NCBI RefSeq assembly: GCF_004770615.1
Contig: NZ_RQER01000011.1
Coordinates: 1-64,000 of the forward strand
Length of the DNA: 64,000 nucleotides
Direction of reading: 5' to 3'
Source of the DNA: Leptospira langatensis
GTDB lineage: Bacteria > Spirochaetota > Leptospiria > Leptospirales > Leptospiraceae
This document shows positions 43,012-52,164 of this stretch, piece by piece. Numbering within the stretch: the stretch's first letter is position 1; every line of letters starts with the position of its first letter. The position numbers and the translations under genes were made by a program. The notes under the pieces are model-generated. The model was not told the DNA's origin. It saw only the letters and a list, made by a program, of their open reading frames with translations, and did not search any database.

Positions 43012-44256
43012 ATGCGACCAATACATACAAAATGGCAGGAAATAAATTTGTTTTCCTGGCGTTTGGATCGATTCACGATCCCGCTCGGAGTTTTTTCTAG
43101 TCTGCTTCTGGTCTTCTTTTTCTTCGTGTCTTGCGCTCCGAAAAACTCGGCGAGCGCAGAGTCCGGTATCAACGGATATCTCTATCGAATGTTCAACTCT
43201 TTCGATCCCAAGTCCATGTTGAACAATCTTGGGAACAATGTCATGCCCCCTTTGTATGCGGATTTGGGGACTCAGGCGGACGATCTATTAGCAAAAACGA
43301 ATACGTTTGTAGGCGGTTGTTCGGCAGGGGCCTTGAGCGGTTTACAAACCTCTTGGTTAGCGAATATGAGCGCCATCCAAAAAATAGAACAGTTTCGCTT
43401 TGGAGTGATGCTTTCTCCTTATACGCATGTGGATCCTTTTGCAGTCGAATATTTGAGCGAGACCCCTCCGATCAACGATGACCTGAACGATATGGACCTT
43501 TTTAGCGGTTCCAGTTTGGGAGCAGCACAGGTTTATATCAACGGCCTGGACCGGGATGCAAGAGGCTTGACTGCAATCGAATATGTTTTATTCAGCAAGG
43601 CTTCTCCGAGTTGGGGAACTGCTCCGGATTGTTCCGATTTTACTACCAGCCGTACGTATCTACTCCAGGCTCTCGTTGTAGATTATAATAATAACGCACA
43701 TATCATGTCCGATGCTTGGATCGTAAGCGGCACGAATTATGGGGCTCAGATCTCAAATGCCGGCAGCGGGTCGACCGCATTCTCCAGTTCGGGAGCTGCG
43801 TTAGACGCATTCGTAACAGGCACGATCCAACTCTTAACCATTATGAAGGATGGAAAGTTGGAGATCCCGGCGGATCTTTCTAGCGGGGGGAATGGCTCTT
43901 CTCCTGATCCGAGCCGTCCTGAGTCCAGATTCTCTGCGAACTCTTTCCAGAACCTGGAAGATAATCTAAGCACTTTTAAAATCGTATACAATGGGAATGG
44001 AACCGGGGCAGGCCTTTCGGATTACGTGAAATTCTATAGCCCCGATCTGAATACTGAGATCCTTGCTACGATCACTCATTTAGAAAGCGTGCTCGCTCTT
44101 GCGAAAACGGACGGTACTTGGGGTAGTTCCAATCTTCCTAATATTAAGGCCGCGATCAAAGATATAGGGCATCTATTAACTATTTTGAATACTGAATTGG
44201 CTGCGCTCACCGGTTCTTCGCCCGTGTCCGGCGGACCTGGAGGGGACGGAGACTGA
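43012..44256 (+). CDS. Imelysin-like lipoprotein
   Basis: A 414-residue lipoprotein (signal ending FFFFVSC after a long N-terminal tail). Imelysin-family features are RDARGLTAIEYVLF near residue 185, DYNNNAHIMSDAW and ESRFSANSFQNLEDNLSTFKIVYNG. The central motif reads GLTAIE, so the His of the common GxHxxE motif is replaced by Thr, as in some subfamilies. Imelysins (for example Leptospira LruB) are envelope proteins under iron control and bind iron or heme indirectly. It overlaps by one base with the TonB-receptor gene, so both act in one uptake system. The C-terminus is Gly-rich (GGPGGDGD). Confidence 0.85.
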   Translation: MRPIHTKWQEINLFSWRLDRFTIPLGVFSSLLLVFFFFVSCAPKNSASAESGINGYLYRMFNSFDPKSMLNNLGNNVMPPLYADLGTQADDLLAKTNTFVGGCSAGALSGLQTSWLANMSAIQKIEQFRFGVMLSPYTHVDPFAVEYLSETPPINDDLNDMDLFSGSSLGAAQVYINGLDRDARGLTAIEYVLFSKASPSWGTAPDCSDFTTSRTYLLQALVVDYNNNAHIMSDAWIVSGTNYGAQISNAGSGSTAFSSSGAALDAFVTGTIQLLTIMKDGKLEIPADLSSGGNGSSPDPSRPESRFSANSFQNLEDNLSTFKIVYNGNGTGAGLSDYVKFYSPDLNTEILATITHLESVLALAKTDGTWGSSNLPNIKAAIKDIGHLLTILNTELAALTGSSPVSGGPGGDGD

Positions 44257-46658
44257 TGTTTCTCAGAAAAAGTTTCCGACTCACTTTATTCGTTTTTATT
44301 TTCATTCCATTCAGCTTCCTCCTCTCCCAACCGAACGATACTACTAACGGTACGTCGGAGGAGGACCCTTCCAAGAAGGGGACCTCTTCTTCCGAGGAAT
44401 CCGTAAACGAAAGGAGAAGAAGATTCCTCGAAAGCGGTCAGATCAATGTGATCGGTGCCAAAGACGATGATATGAAGAAGATCCCCGGATCTGCGAGCGT
44501 CATCGGGAAGAAGATCCTAAAAGAGACTAATCCGATCGATTCCATGGAGGCCTTGCGTCGGGTTCCCGGCGCCACGATCCGTTATCAGGATGCCGTCGGT
44601 CTCACTCCGAATATCGCATTTCGAGGTGTAAGTAATGAAGAGTCCCGTAAGACACTGATCTTGGAAGACGGTGTATTTACTTCTCTCAGTCCATACGGGC
44701 AACCGGAGAGTTACTTCATTCCTCATATCGATAGAATGGAACGAGTCGAAGTGGTAAAGGGCTCCGGTTCTATTCTCTTCGGGCCGACCACTCTAGGCGG
44801 TATTGTAAACTATGTGACCCGCAAGCCTCCTGAAAAGCCTACCTTTAATGCGAAGATCATCGGAGGTATGAACGGATATGCTTCCGGCTTATTGCAATAC
44901 GGTGGAACTTCTCAGGCAACGAATACCGCATACGATATTTCTTATCTTAGGACACAAGGGAACGGATTCAGGGATTACCAAGGCTTCAAGACCAACGATT
45001 TCAATATGAAGCTTATGCAGAAGATAGGGGAGAAGGATACGGTCTTCTTAAAATTCCAATCCTATAACCAAGATTCCCAAGCTACCTATCTAGGTTTGAC
45101 CCAAGGATTGTATTGGAAGAATCCAAAGATCAATCCTGCCAAATATGATCATAAGAATATAGACAGACAAGCGGCAGTCATTGGCCACGATCATACCTTC
45201 AACGAAAATTGGAAAATGATCACAAGAGCCTATTGGACAAATGTAGGATTCAAGTTCAGACAGGAATCCTTCTCTTACAATAGCCAAACCAATTTCGGAT
45301 TTGCTTCTCGTCCTCCGGACAATGCGTTTGGGGTTTATGCTCCAGGTCTTTTCGGGAACCAAGCTGGCGATGTGATCTACATGTTGGATTCCACTCCGAA
45401 CCGGAACTTCTTCTTTAAGACGGGCGGTTTGGAAACCAAGGTAGAGGGAAAGTTCGTTACTTTTGGGATCGAGCATGAGATCGCTTTCGGAGCGAGAGTG
45501 CATTCCGAGAATGTAAATGCCGCGAATAATATATTCCCTTATCCTAATATGACCCAAGGGATCACGACCCAACAGCAGAACAGGAATTCTCGCGCACTCG
45601 CTACCTATGTCCAAGATACGATCAAAGTAACGGAAAAGTTTAAGGTTATTCCGGGAGTCCGTTACGAGGACATTCATCAAAACGTATACACTCACAGAAG
45701 GCTTGCTACTTCTGCGGATGTGGCGGCAGGGACCGCTTCCAGTGTGGGACAAACACTTGTCGTGAGCGAGGCAAACGATTCCGTAACAAGGGTTGTTCTT
45801 CCCGGACTCGGTCTCACTTATGATATTACTGATAGGTTTATGTGGTTTTCCGGAGCACATACCGCATTCTCTCCTCCTACCTTCTCTACATTGCAAAACC
45901 CCGCAGTAGGGATCGGATATAAGTTGAGCGCGGAGAGATCCAATAACTACGAAACAGGCTTTAGGGGAAATATCACCCGTTACTTCTATACCCAAGTCAG
46001 TACATACGCATTATTCTTTTCGAATCAGATCGTTAATACGAACGAGGCCGGTTCTCTTACGGGTGCGGTTCCAATTAACGCCGGTAAGTCGGTGAACCGA
46101 GGAGTGGAGAGTAATTTTGTTTTCGACTTCGGAAAATTCTACCAGTCTAGATGGGAGATCCCATTGGAGATCACCTATTCTTATACCAAGGCTGTCTCTA
46201 CTACCTACCAACCTGTTGGTACCGTGCAGAATGCCGATGGGACAGTCAGTGTTACCAACCAACCGCAGTTCGCGATCAATTCCAGTGGGAATCTGATCAA
46301 GGTGAATACCAACGGAAATTATCTGCCTTACGTTCCGATGCATACATTCATCGGAGGGATCGGTTTCAAGAGCCCACAAGGTTTTTATGCTAGAATGGAA
46401 TACCAATACTTCGATAAACAATATTCCGATCTACAGAATACCAAGAACCAAAGTACGGACGGAAGCCAAGGTGTGGTTCCCGCGTACGGAATTTGGAATG
46501 CGGACTTTGGTTACGAGGCTCCCGGAGGAAGATGGTCTTTCTTCGTGAATGGAAAGAACTTACAAGATAGAGTGTATATTTCCGGAAGACTTCCTGTGGG
46601 GATCCAGCAAGGGCCTTACAGGCAGATCAATATCGGATTTACTTTGAAGCTGGACTGA
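44256..46658 (+). CDS. TonB-dependent outer-membrane receptor (FecA-like)
   Basis: An 800-residue receptor with a signal peptide (about 1-25), a linker, a plug domain (IPGSASVIGKKILKETNPIDSMEALRRVPG to about 225; motifs AFRGVSNEES and RVEVVKGSGSILFGP) and a 22-strand-type barrel ending PYRQINIGFTLKLD. The possible TonB box is INVIGAKDD. The plug resembles FecA-type ferric siderophore receptors. It shares one base with the imelysin stop (TGATG). Copper or other metal substrates are not excluded, but iron is the likely cargo. Confidence 0.9.
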   Translation: MFLRKSFRLTLFVFIFIPFSFLLSQPNDTTNGTSEEDPSKKGTSSSEESVNERRRRFLESGQINVIGAKDDDMKKIPGSASVIGKKILKETNPIDSMEALRRVPGATIRYQDAVGLTPNIAFRGVSNEESRKTLILEDGVFTSLSPYGQPESYFIPHIDRMERVEVVKGSGSILFGPTTLGGIVNYVTRKPPEKPTFNAKIIGGMNGYASGLLQYGGTSQATNTAYDISYLRTQGNGFRDYQGFKTNDFNMKLMQKIGEKDTVFLKFQSYNQDSQATYLGLTQGLYWKNPKINPAKYDHKNIDRQAAVIGHDHTFNENWKMITRAYWTNVGFKFRQESFSYNSQTNFGFASRPPDNAFGVYAPGLFGNQAGDVIYMLDSTPNRNFFFKTGGLETKVEGKFVTFGIEHEIAFGARVHSENVNAANNIFPYPNMTQGITTQQQNRNSRALATYVQDTIKVTEKFKVIPGVRYEDIHQNVYTHRRLATSADVAAGTASSVGQTLVVSEANDSVTRVVLPGLGLTYDITDRFMWFSGAHTAFSPPTFSTLQNPAVGIGYKLSAERSNNYETGFRGNITRYFYTQVSTYALFFSNQIVNTNEAGSLTGAVPINAGKSVNRGVESNFVFDFGKFYQSRWEIPLEITYSYTKAVSTTYQPVGTVQNADGTVSVTNQPQFAINSSGNLIKVNTNGNYLPYVPMHTFIGGIGFKSPQGFYARMEYQYFDKQYSDLQNTKNQSTDGSQGVVPAYGIWNADFGYEAPGGRWSFFVNGKNLQDRVYISGRLPVGIQQGPYRQINIGFTLKLD

Positions 46659-46721
46659 AGGATCTGAGGTCCAGATTTCTATCCGCATTCTCCCTAATTT
46701 GTACGCAAAATGCTAAAACAA

Positions 46722-46745
46722 AATGAGAAGGAACTCCTTCGCATT
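46722..46745 (+). terminator. Possible hairpin after the TonB-receptor gene
   Basis: AATGAGAAGGAACTCCTTCGCATT is a near-perfect inverted repeat (GAAGG/CCTTC core with flanking AATG/CATT) about 65 bases after the stop. It lacks a T run, and its centre matches the AGTTCC repeat motif, so it may be a repeat remnant rather than a terminator. Confidence 0.3.
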
Positions 46746-46861
46746 TCGTAGGCAGAATAAGCATACCAAAATTTTCCTGTTCTATTTCTGAGCAAAAACT
46801 CATTCGGAGTCTTCGAAAGGATGGAAAAAATCCACCACTAGGAGAGAATGACTCCCGGCGG

Positions 46862-49378
46862 ATGAATCAGAGAACTTCCCAAACTGCGAATCTTCTCTCC
46901 GGATATCGCCCAGGTCCGGGAGTGTACGACGAGGTATGCTTGCCGGATGGAAAATCCAGGGAAAAGTATGAGTTCCTTCTTCGGACATTCAATCATTTAG
47001 GCTCTCCCGAACTTAGGCGTAGAAAAGAAGACAGTCTTCGGATCCTGCAGGAGAGCGGAGTTACCTATAATGTCTATGGGGACGATCGAGAAAGAGTTTG
47101 GGGTCTGGACCTTTTTCCTCTTCTCATGGAGAGTAAGGAATGGGAAGGGATCGAAAGAGGACTCGCTCAGAGATCCGAATTACTCAATGAGGTCCTAAAG
47201 GATGCATACGGCCCCAGACGTCTCTTATTCGAGCGCAAGATCCCTCATGAAGTGCTTTTTCAATCCGGTGGTTTCTTAAGAGCCTGCGCTCCCGTTTACG
47301 ATTCCACAAATTTTCGTTTGGCCTTCGTCGCTACTGACGTTAGTCGGGATCATCTCGGCAATCACTATGTGATCGGAGATCGTATCCAAGCTCCTTCCGG
47401 GTCCGGTTATGCCTTGGAGAACCGTATCGTTCTCTCCCGTATTTTTCCTTCTCTCTATAGGGATTCTCAAGTCCATAGAGTGGCTCTGTATTTTAGGGCC
47501 TTGCGTAAGACATTAAATTCCTTTTCTCCTACGAAGGACAGAGAACCACTGATCATCCTTCTTACTCCGGGGCCGGGGAATGAGACCTATTTCGAGCACG
47601 CGTACCTTGCCGGTTATCTGGGATATACTCTTGCTCAGTCCGAAGACTTAACTGTCCGAGAAAATAAGGTGTTCCTAAAGACTGTAGAAGGCTTGCAGCA
47701 AGTGGATGTGATCTTTCGTCGTGTGGACGATTGGTACATGGATCCTCTCGAATTAAAAGGAGATTCTCTTTTAGGAGTTCCCGGGATCTTGGGTGCAGTT
47801 CGCGCGGGCAACGTGGTGGTAGCAAATCCCATCGGTTCCGGTTTTTTGGAGAATCGTGCGATCCATGCTTATCTTTCTATATTATGTAAATTTTATCTAG
47901 GAGAGGAGCTCATTCTTCCGAATGTTCCTACTCTCTGGATGGGAGAAGAATCCTCTCGCAACGAAGTATTCTCTAACCCTCATAAATATGTGCTAAAACC
48001 GGCGATCCGTTCTCCTCTGGATCCTTCTATCTTTCTATCTTCTCTGAGCGATGCGGAGAAGGAGGAATGGAAACAAAGAGTGGGGGCAAGACCAGAACGT
48101 TATGTGGCTCAGGAGATACTGACCGGCTCCACATGTCCTATCTTCTCCGGAAACTCCGAAGAGTTATTGGTAGGGAAATCCGTATTACGTACATTTACCA
48201 CTCTTTCCGAAAACGGATATATCTCCATGCCGGGGGGACTAGTTCGGGTTTCTCCTAAGCCGGATGAACTCATTATTACCAACCAAAGAGGGGCCATTTC
48301 CAAGGATCTGTGGATCCTGGCTTCGGAAGAGAAGAAAGAATTCAGTCTTCTTCCTGGGCATGTGGGAAGGATCCCTCTCCGAAGAAAGGGTTCCGGGATC
48401 CCGAGCCGGGTCGCGGACAATATGTTCTGGATGGGACGTTATGCGGAACGCGCAGAGAATATGTCCAGGCTCCTGCGCGAGACGGTCCACAAGATCCTGG
48501 AAGCCGAGGAGACGTATGAAAAGGAACAGTTCTCCCTTCTTCTTGGAGTCGTGGACCAATTGTCCGGATTCAGCACTCAATTCTTCGATCAGAACGGCGC
48601 GGACTCTTTGGATACGGTTCGAGAGAAGGTATTCGCTTTGGCAACTTCTCCTCATTCTTCCGGAAGTATTCGTCACGACTTGAATTTCTTTGTAGGTTCT
48701 AGTAAAGCAGTGCGAGATAGGATCTCGGACGATACCCGTTATTTGATCTCTAAGTTGGAATCCGAATACCCGAATAATTCCAGCTACGACGAGGTATTGG
48801 AATATTTACAAAAGCTTGTGAACCTATTCGCTTCTCTTTCCGGTCTTGCGAACGAGAGCATGAGTAGGGAAGCGGGTTTCTTCTTCTTAGATATGGGGAA
48901 GAGATTGGAGAGAGCTCAGTTTATTTCCAGATTGGTTCTCTCTGCGATGGAGAGGACTACCATTTATAATAAGGGGATCTTCGAGAGCCTATTGAATGTG
49001 ACCGATATTCGGATCACCTATCGTCGTCGTTATAAGTATAGGATCGAAGCGGAGTCCGTGTTGGACATCCTTCTTTTCGATGAGAGTAACCCTAGATCCC
49101 TTGCCTTCCAGTTAGAAAGACTGAGAGAGAATACGATGTTCATATCCAGTGGCAAGGGAGAAGAGATCTCCGAAGAGATCCAGATACTCACCGATCTTTT
49201 GGCAAGATTCAACGAAGAAGACGCCAAAAGGATCTTCGAATATGCGGACCCTGCCGGCGGATTGAAACGTTGGCTCTTGGATATATTAGATATTTTGAAA
49301 TCTCTTTCAGACGCAGTGGCGAAAAAATACTTCCGCTATGTGGAAAACCAGGTCAGATTGGGAGGGCCTTATGGCTGA
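46862..49378 (+). CDS. Fused permuted ATP-grasp and alpha-E protein
   Basis: An 838-residue fusion. The N-terminal ~490 residues are a permuted ATP-grasp domain (GDRIQAPSGSGYALENR, SEDLTVRENKVFLKT, QVDVIFRRVDDWYMDP, DSLLGVPGIL). The C-terminal part (about 512-825) is an alpha-E domain (SRVADNMFWMGRYAERAENMSRLLR). Where the stand-alone paralog has Lys-ANGAGGYG, this one has Lys379-PAIRSPLDPS, without the Gly-rich loop; I believe this is usual for fused members, so ATP use may differ. It opens the second cluster and overlaps the following transglutaminase gene by eight bases. Confidence 0.92.
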   Translation: MNQRTSQTANLLSGYRPGPGVYDEVCLPDGKSREKYEFLLRTFNHLGSPELRRRKEDSLRILQESGVTYNVYGDDRERVWGLDLFPLLMESKEWEGIERGLAQRSELLNEVLKDAYGPRRLLFERKIPHEVLFQSGGFLRACAPVYDSTNFRLAFVATDVSRDHLGNHYVIGDRIQAPSGSGYALENRIVLSRIFPSLYRDSQVHRVALYFRALRKTLNSFSPTKDREPLIILLTPGPGNETYFEHAYLAGYLGYTLAQSEDLTVRENKVFLKTVEGLQQVDVIFRRVDDWYMDPLELKGDSLLGVPGILGAVRAGNVVVANPIGSGFLENRAIHAYLSILCKFYLGEELILPNVPTLWMGEESSRNEVFSNPHKYVLKPAIRSPLDPSIFLSSLSDAEKEEWKQRVGARPERYVAQEILTGSTCPIFSGNSEELLVGKSVLRTFTTLSENGYISMPGGLVRVSPKPDELIITNQRGAISKDLWILASEEKKEFSLLPGHVGRIPLRRKGSGIPSRVADNMFWMGRYAERAENMSRLLRETVHKILEAEETYEKEQFSLLLGVVDQLSGFSTQFFDQNGADSLDTVREKVFALATSPHSSGSIRHDLNFFVGSSKAVRDRISDDTRYLISKLESEYPNNSSYDEVLEYLQKLVNLFASLSGLANESMSREAGFFFLDMGKRLERAQFISRLVLSAMERTTIYNKGIFESLLNVTDIRITYRRRYKYRIEAESVLDILLFDESNPRSLAFQLERLRENTMFISSGKGEEISEEIQILTDLLARFNEEDAKRIFEYADPAGGLKRWLLDILDILKSLSDAVAKKYFRYVENQVRLGGPYG

Positions 49379-50273
49379 GTATTCGATTCGACATCTGACC
49401 CATTATACGTATGAGAAGGAAGTATCTCACTGTTTGAACCTGGCCCATCTCTGTCCTACTTCCAACGATAGACAGATCTGTAGGGAACTGAGGATCGTCA
49501 TCCTTCCTAAGCCAAAGGTGACCGAATTCAGAACGGATTATTTCGGAAACACCGTATATTCCTTCGCAGTGGAATCTCCTCATAAGATCCTCTCCGTTAC
49601 CGCGGAAGCGAAGGTCTTTACTTCCGATCCGATCAAGAAGGATGTTGCTCCTCTTTCATTCAAGGAAGTCTTGGAAAAAATGAGATCTTCTACGGATAAG
49701 GATACTCTGGAAGCGCTGGAGTTTGTGGGGGATTCTCCCTTTATCGCACGCTCGAATTTATATAAGAATTTCTTGGAGAAGTATCTTCCTGCGGATCGTC
49801 CCTACTTGGATGCGGTTTTGGATTATGTGAAAAAGTTCAGAGAGGACTTTAAGTTTAAGGCGGGAAGTACTCATATCTATACCCCTTTAGAGGAAGTTTT
49901 GGATAAGAAGGAGGGAGTCTGCCAGGATTTCACTCATTTGTCCGTAGCGGCCTTTCGTTCTTTAGGACTTCCTTGCAAGTATGTGTCGGGTTATATAGAG
50001 ACCTATCCTCCTCCCGGTAAGCCTAAGCTCCGAGGAAGCGATGCAACCCATGCATGGATCTCAGTGTACTGTCCCGGTGTAGGCTGGTCCGATTTTGATC
50101 CGACAAACGGAAAGGCGATCACAGAGGAATATATCCATACTTCTGTAGGTCGGGATTTCTCAGATGTTTCTCCTTTGAAGGGGATCCTATTCGGTGGAGG
50201 GAAGCACAAGCTCAAGGTCGAAGTGGATGTTTCTCCCATCGGAGATCCGGACGCGATCGGCAATCATATCTAA
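49371..50273 (+). CDS. Transglutaminase-like protein of the second cluster
   Basis: A 300-residue protein with the beta-strand domain (YSIRHLTHYTYEKEVSHCLNLAHL) and transglutaminase core. The triad is Cys184 (EGVCQDFTHL), His227 (DATHAWISV) and Asp243 (DFDPTNG). It lacks DUF2126. ATG 49371 has GGGAGGG five bases upstream and overlaps the end of the ATP-grasp-alpha-E gene, which shows tight coupling. It is expected to act as a cysteine peptidase or amide transferase in the same pathway. Confidence 0.92.
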   Translation: MAEYSIRHLTHYTYEKEVSHCLNLAHLCPTSNDRQICRELRIVILPKPKVTEFRTDYFGNTVYSFAVESPHKILSVTAEAKVFTSDPIKKDVAPLSFKEVLEKMRSSTDKDTLEALEFVGDSPFIARSNLYKNFLEKYLPADRPYLDAVLDYVKKFREDFKFKAGSTHIYTPLEEVLDKKEGVCQDFTHLSVAAFRSLGLPCKYVSGYIETYPPPGKPKLRGSDATHAWISVYCPGVGWSDFDPTNGKAITEEYIHTSVGRDFSDVSPLKGILFGGGKHKLKVEVDVSPIGDPDAIGNHI

Positions 50274-50277
50274 TAAC

Positions 50278-50304
50278 AAAAAAGCCCTCCTTTATGGGGA
50301 GGGC
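50278..50304 (-). terminator. Terminator of the desaturase gene
   Basis: On the minus strand a perfect seven-pair stem GCCCTCC/GGAGGGC is followed by six T (A run 50278-50283), about 30 bases after the desaturase stop. It also lies just after the convergent transglutaminase gene. Confidence 0.88.
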
Positions 50305-50333
50305 CAGTAATGGGTTCAGGTATATTGAGTTCT

Positions 50334-51422
50334 TTATGCTGGAGCTAAATCTCCGGAAACGAACCTCTTCCATGTATTCAGAGCTACCTTGAAATCGGAC
50401 TCCGCTTCTTTGATCGCCTTCTTCTCAGCGTTCGTTTCGGAAGCCTTCAGATCGATCAGTCTTTGTTGAGACTCTTGCACTGAATTCCTAAGAGCTTCTA
50501 ATCTTTCTTCAAAACCCTTGCTAAGAGCTTGGGACTTGGATTCGAGTTTGCCGCGAAGCTGCTTCTCATCCATGACCATTTTCTTACGCAGGATCTGCTC
50601 TTCGGAGATCGTCTTTCTATCGGAAGCTAATCCGAAGAAAGCGAAGGTATTGATCAACCATTTGGTTGGATCGTAATCGAACCAACGGATCCCGTTTCTG
50701 TAGTCCGCTTGGAACTCATGGTGGAAGTTATGATAACCTTCTCCGAAAGTAAAAAGTGCGATGATCCAGTTGTCTTTCGCAGTATGCTTGTCAGAGAAAG
50801 GTTGATCTCCCTTATAGTGAGCCAAGGAGTTTATGAAGAAGGTCATGTGATGGTTGACTGCAATTCTAAGAGAACCTGCAAGCAACAATCCACCTAACGC
50901 GTCTCCCCAAAGCGAGCAGAGAAGGGTAGGGAAGATAAATCCCATGAAGATCGCGATAGCGTAATAGTAATCATCTTGGAACTTAACTAATTTGTCTTCG
51001 TAGAGATCGTTTACATTCACAGGCGTCCTATGATCTCTATTTTCGAATAACCAAAGAATATGTGCATACCAGAATCCTTTGGTGATCGCATACGGATCTT
51101 CGTCTTTGTCGACAAAACGGTGGTGGATCCTATGGTCGGAACTCCATTCGATTACGGATTGCTGGAACGCAGCTGCGCCGAAAAGAATGTAGAAGAGTTT
51201 GACCGGAAAAGATGCCTTGTAAGCTCGATGAGAGAATAATCTGTGATATCCTCCGGTGATCGAGAGTCCGGTGGCAGCGGTCATGAATAGGTAAACCAAC
51301 CACGTGTTTAAAGGGATTCCCCGGGTGAGGAGTAGTGCTCCTGTACCAATGACTCCAATGATTGGAGTCGCAATCAAGAAGATGGTAGTCTTCAGCGCTA
51401 TTTTCTTTTTCGTTTGTTCCAT
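50334..51422 (-). CDS. Acyl-CoA (stearoyl-type) desaturase
   Basis: A 362-residue membrane di-iron desaturase with the three His boxes HRLFSH, HRIHH and HNFHH and four helices around them; it should place a double bond (probably delta-9) in acyl-CoA. Beyond the usual end it has a charged C-terminal coiled-coil of about 90 residues (EEQILRKKMVMDEKQLRGKL onward), which is unusual for the family. ATG 51422 gives the natural N-terminus MEQTKKKIALKT; an ATG at 51470 would add 16 polar residues. A terminator follows. Confidence 0.9.
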   Translation of the reverse strand: MEQTKKKIALKTTIFLIATPIIGVIGTGALLLTRGIPLNTWLVYLFMTAATGLSITGGYHRLFSHRAYKASFPVKLFYILFGAAAFQQSVIEWSSDHRIHHRFVDKDEDPYAITKGFWYAHILWLFENRDHRTPVNVNDLYEDKLVKFQDDYYYAIAIFMGFIFPTLLCSLWGDALGGLLLAGSLRIAVNHHMTFFINSLAHYKGDQPFSDKHTAKDNWIIALFTFGEGYHNFHHEFQADYRNGIRWFDYDPTKWLINTFAFFGLASDRKTISEEQILRKKMVMDEKQLRGKLESKSQALSKGFEERLEALRNSVQESQQRLIDLKASETNAEKKAIKEAESDFKVALNTWKRFVSGDLAPA

Positions 51423-51603
51423 ATCGGTATTCCGGTCTTGGTTTTCCTGATACGAGCCAAAACCTTCCATTAGGTTGCAAAAAAAAAAATCCGGGTCCTG
51501 GAATTTTTCGGCCAGAGCCTTTCCTTGCCCAAAAATCTGTTTTTTCCTGGGGAGTTCCTACTAAGATGGAATTCCGGGCAGAGAAGCTCGAAGAGAGGAT
51601 CCA

Positions 51604-52161
51604 GTGAGGGAAGAACTATTTCGACTCATCCAAAATCATGCATATCGGTTCAGAGAAGAGCCCTTTACCCTAGCGAGCGGAAAGAAATCCAGGCATTATT
51701 TCAATTGTAAAGAGATCACATTGCATCCGGAGAGACTGGAACTTCTCTGCAAATACATCGTCCAAAAGCATCTTCCTGAGACTGGCCTGGACGGAGCGGA
51801 AGCATTCGGAGGGCTGACCATGGGAGCGGACCCGATCTGTTTTGGGATCTCCTTGGAATTCAGAAAGCAGTTCAAGAATGTATTTCCTTTGATCGTGAGA
51901 AAACAAGCCAAGGATCATGGTACCAAGAATCTGGTGGAAGGGGGAGTGAACGCAGTAAAATCCTGTGTGGTCGTGGACGATGTGATCACGACCGGAGGTT
52001 CCACCCTGCAAGCGATCAAGAGCCTAAGAGATGCAGGACTGGAAGTCAAGGCTTGCATTTGCATCTTGGATAGGGAAGAAGGCGGAAAGGACGCGATAGA
52101 AGCGGAAGGCATACGGGTCTTTCCTCTCTTCAAGAAATCGGAATTCGGAAGCTTGGAATAG
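51604..52161 (+). CDS. pyrE: Orotate phosphoribosyltransferase
   Basis: A 185-residue phosphoribosyltransferase of pyrimidine synthesis (orotate plus PRPP to OMP). The PRPP loop is CVVVDDVITTGGST (about 122-135), and PFTLASGKKSRHYFNCKEITLHPE near the N-terminus is the OPRT signature. The start is GTG 51604, with GAGAGGA upstream. A lone AGTTCCTAC repeat motif lies in the gap before it (51553-51561). It is three bases from the following membrane protein gene. Confidence 0.93.
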   Translation: MREELFRLIQNHAYRFREEPFTLASGKKSRHYFNCKEITLHPERLELLCKYIVQKHLPETGLDGAEAFGGLTMGADPICFGISLEFRKQFKNVFPLIVRKQAKDHGTKNLVEGGVNAVKSCVVVDDVITTGGSTLQAIKSLRDAGLEVKACICILDREEGGKDAIEAEGIRVFPLFKKSEFGSLE

Positions 52162-52164
52162 AAT

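Noticed and set aside
45090..45995. Long open frame on the strand opposite the TonB receptor
   Set aside because: Lies fully inside a well-supported receptor gene; its Arg/Ser/Ile-rich sequence resembles no family and it has no ribosome site or promoter.
48000..48120. Loss of the Gly-rich loop in the fused ATP-grasp protein as a sign of a pseudogene
   Set aside because: The frame is intact over 838 residues, all other motifs are kept, and fused members of the family appear to share this change.
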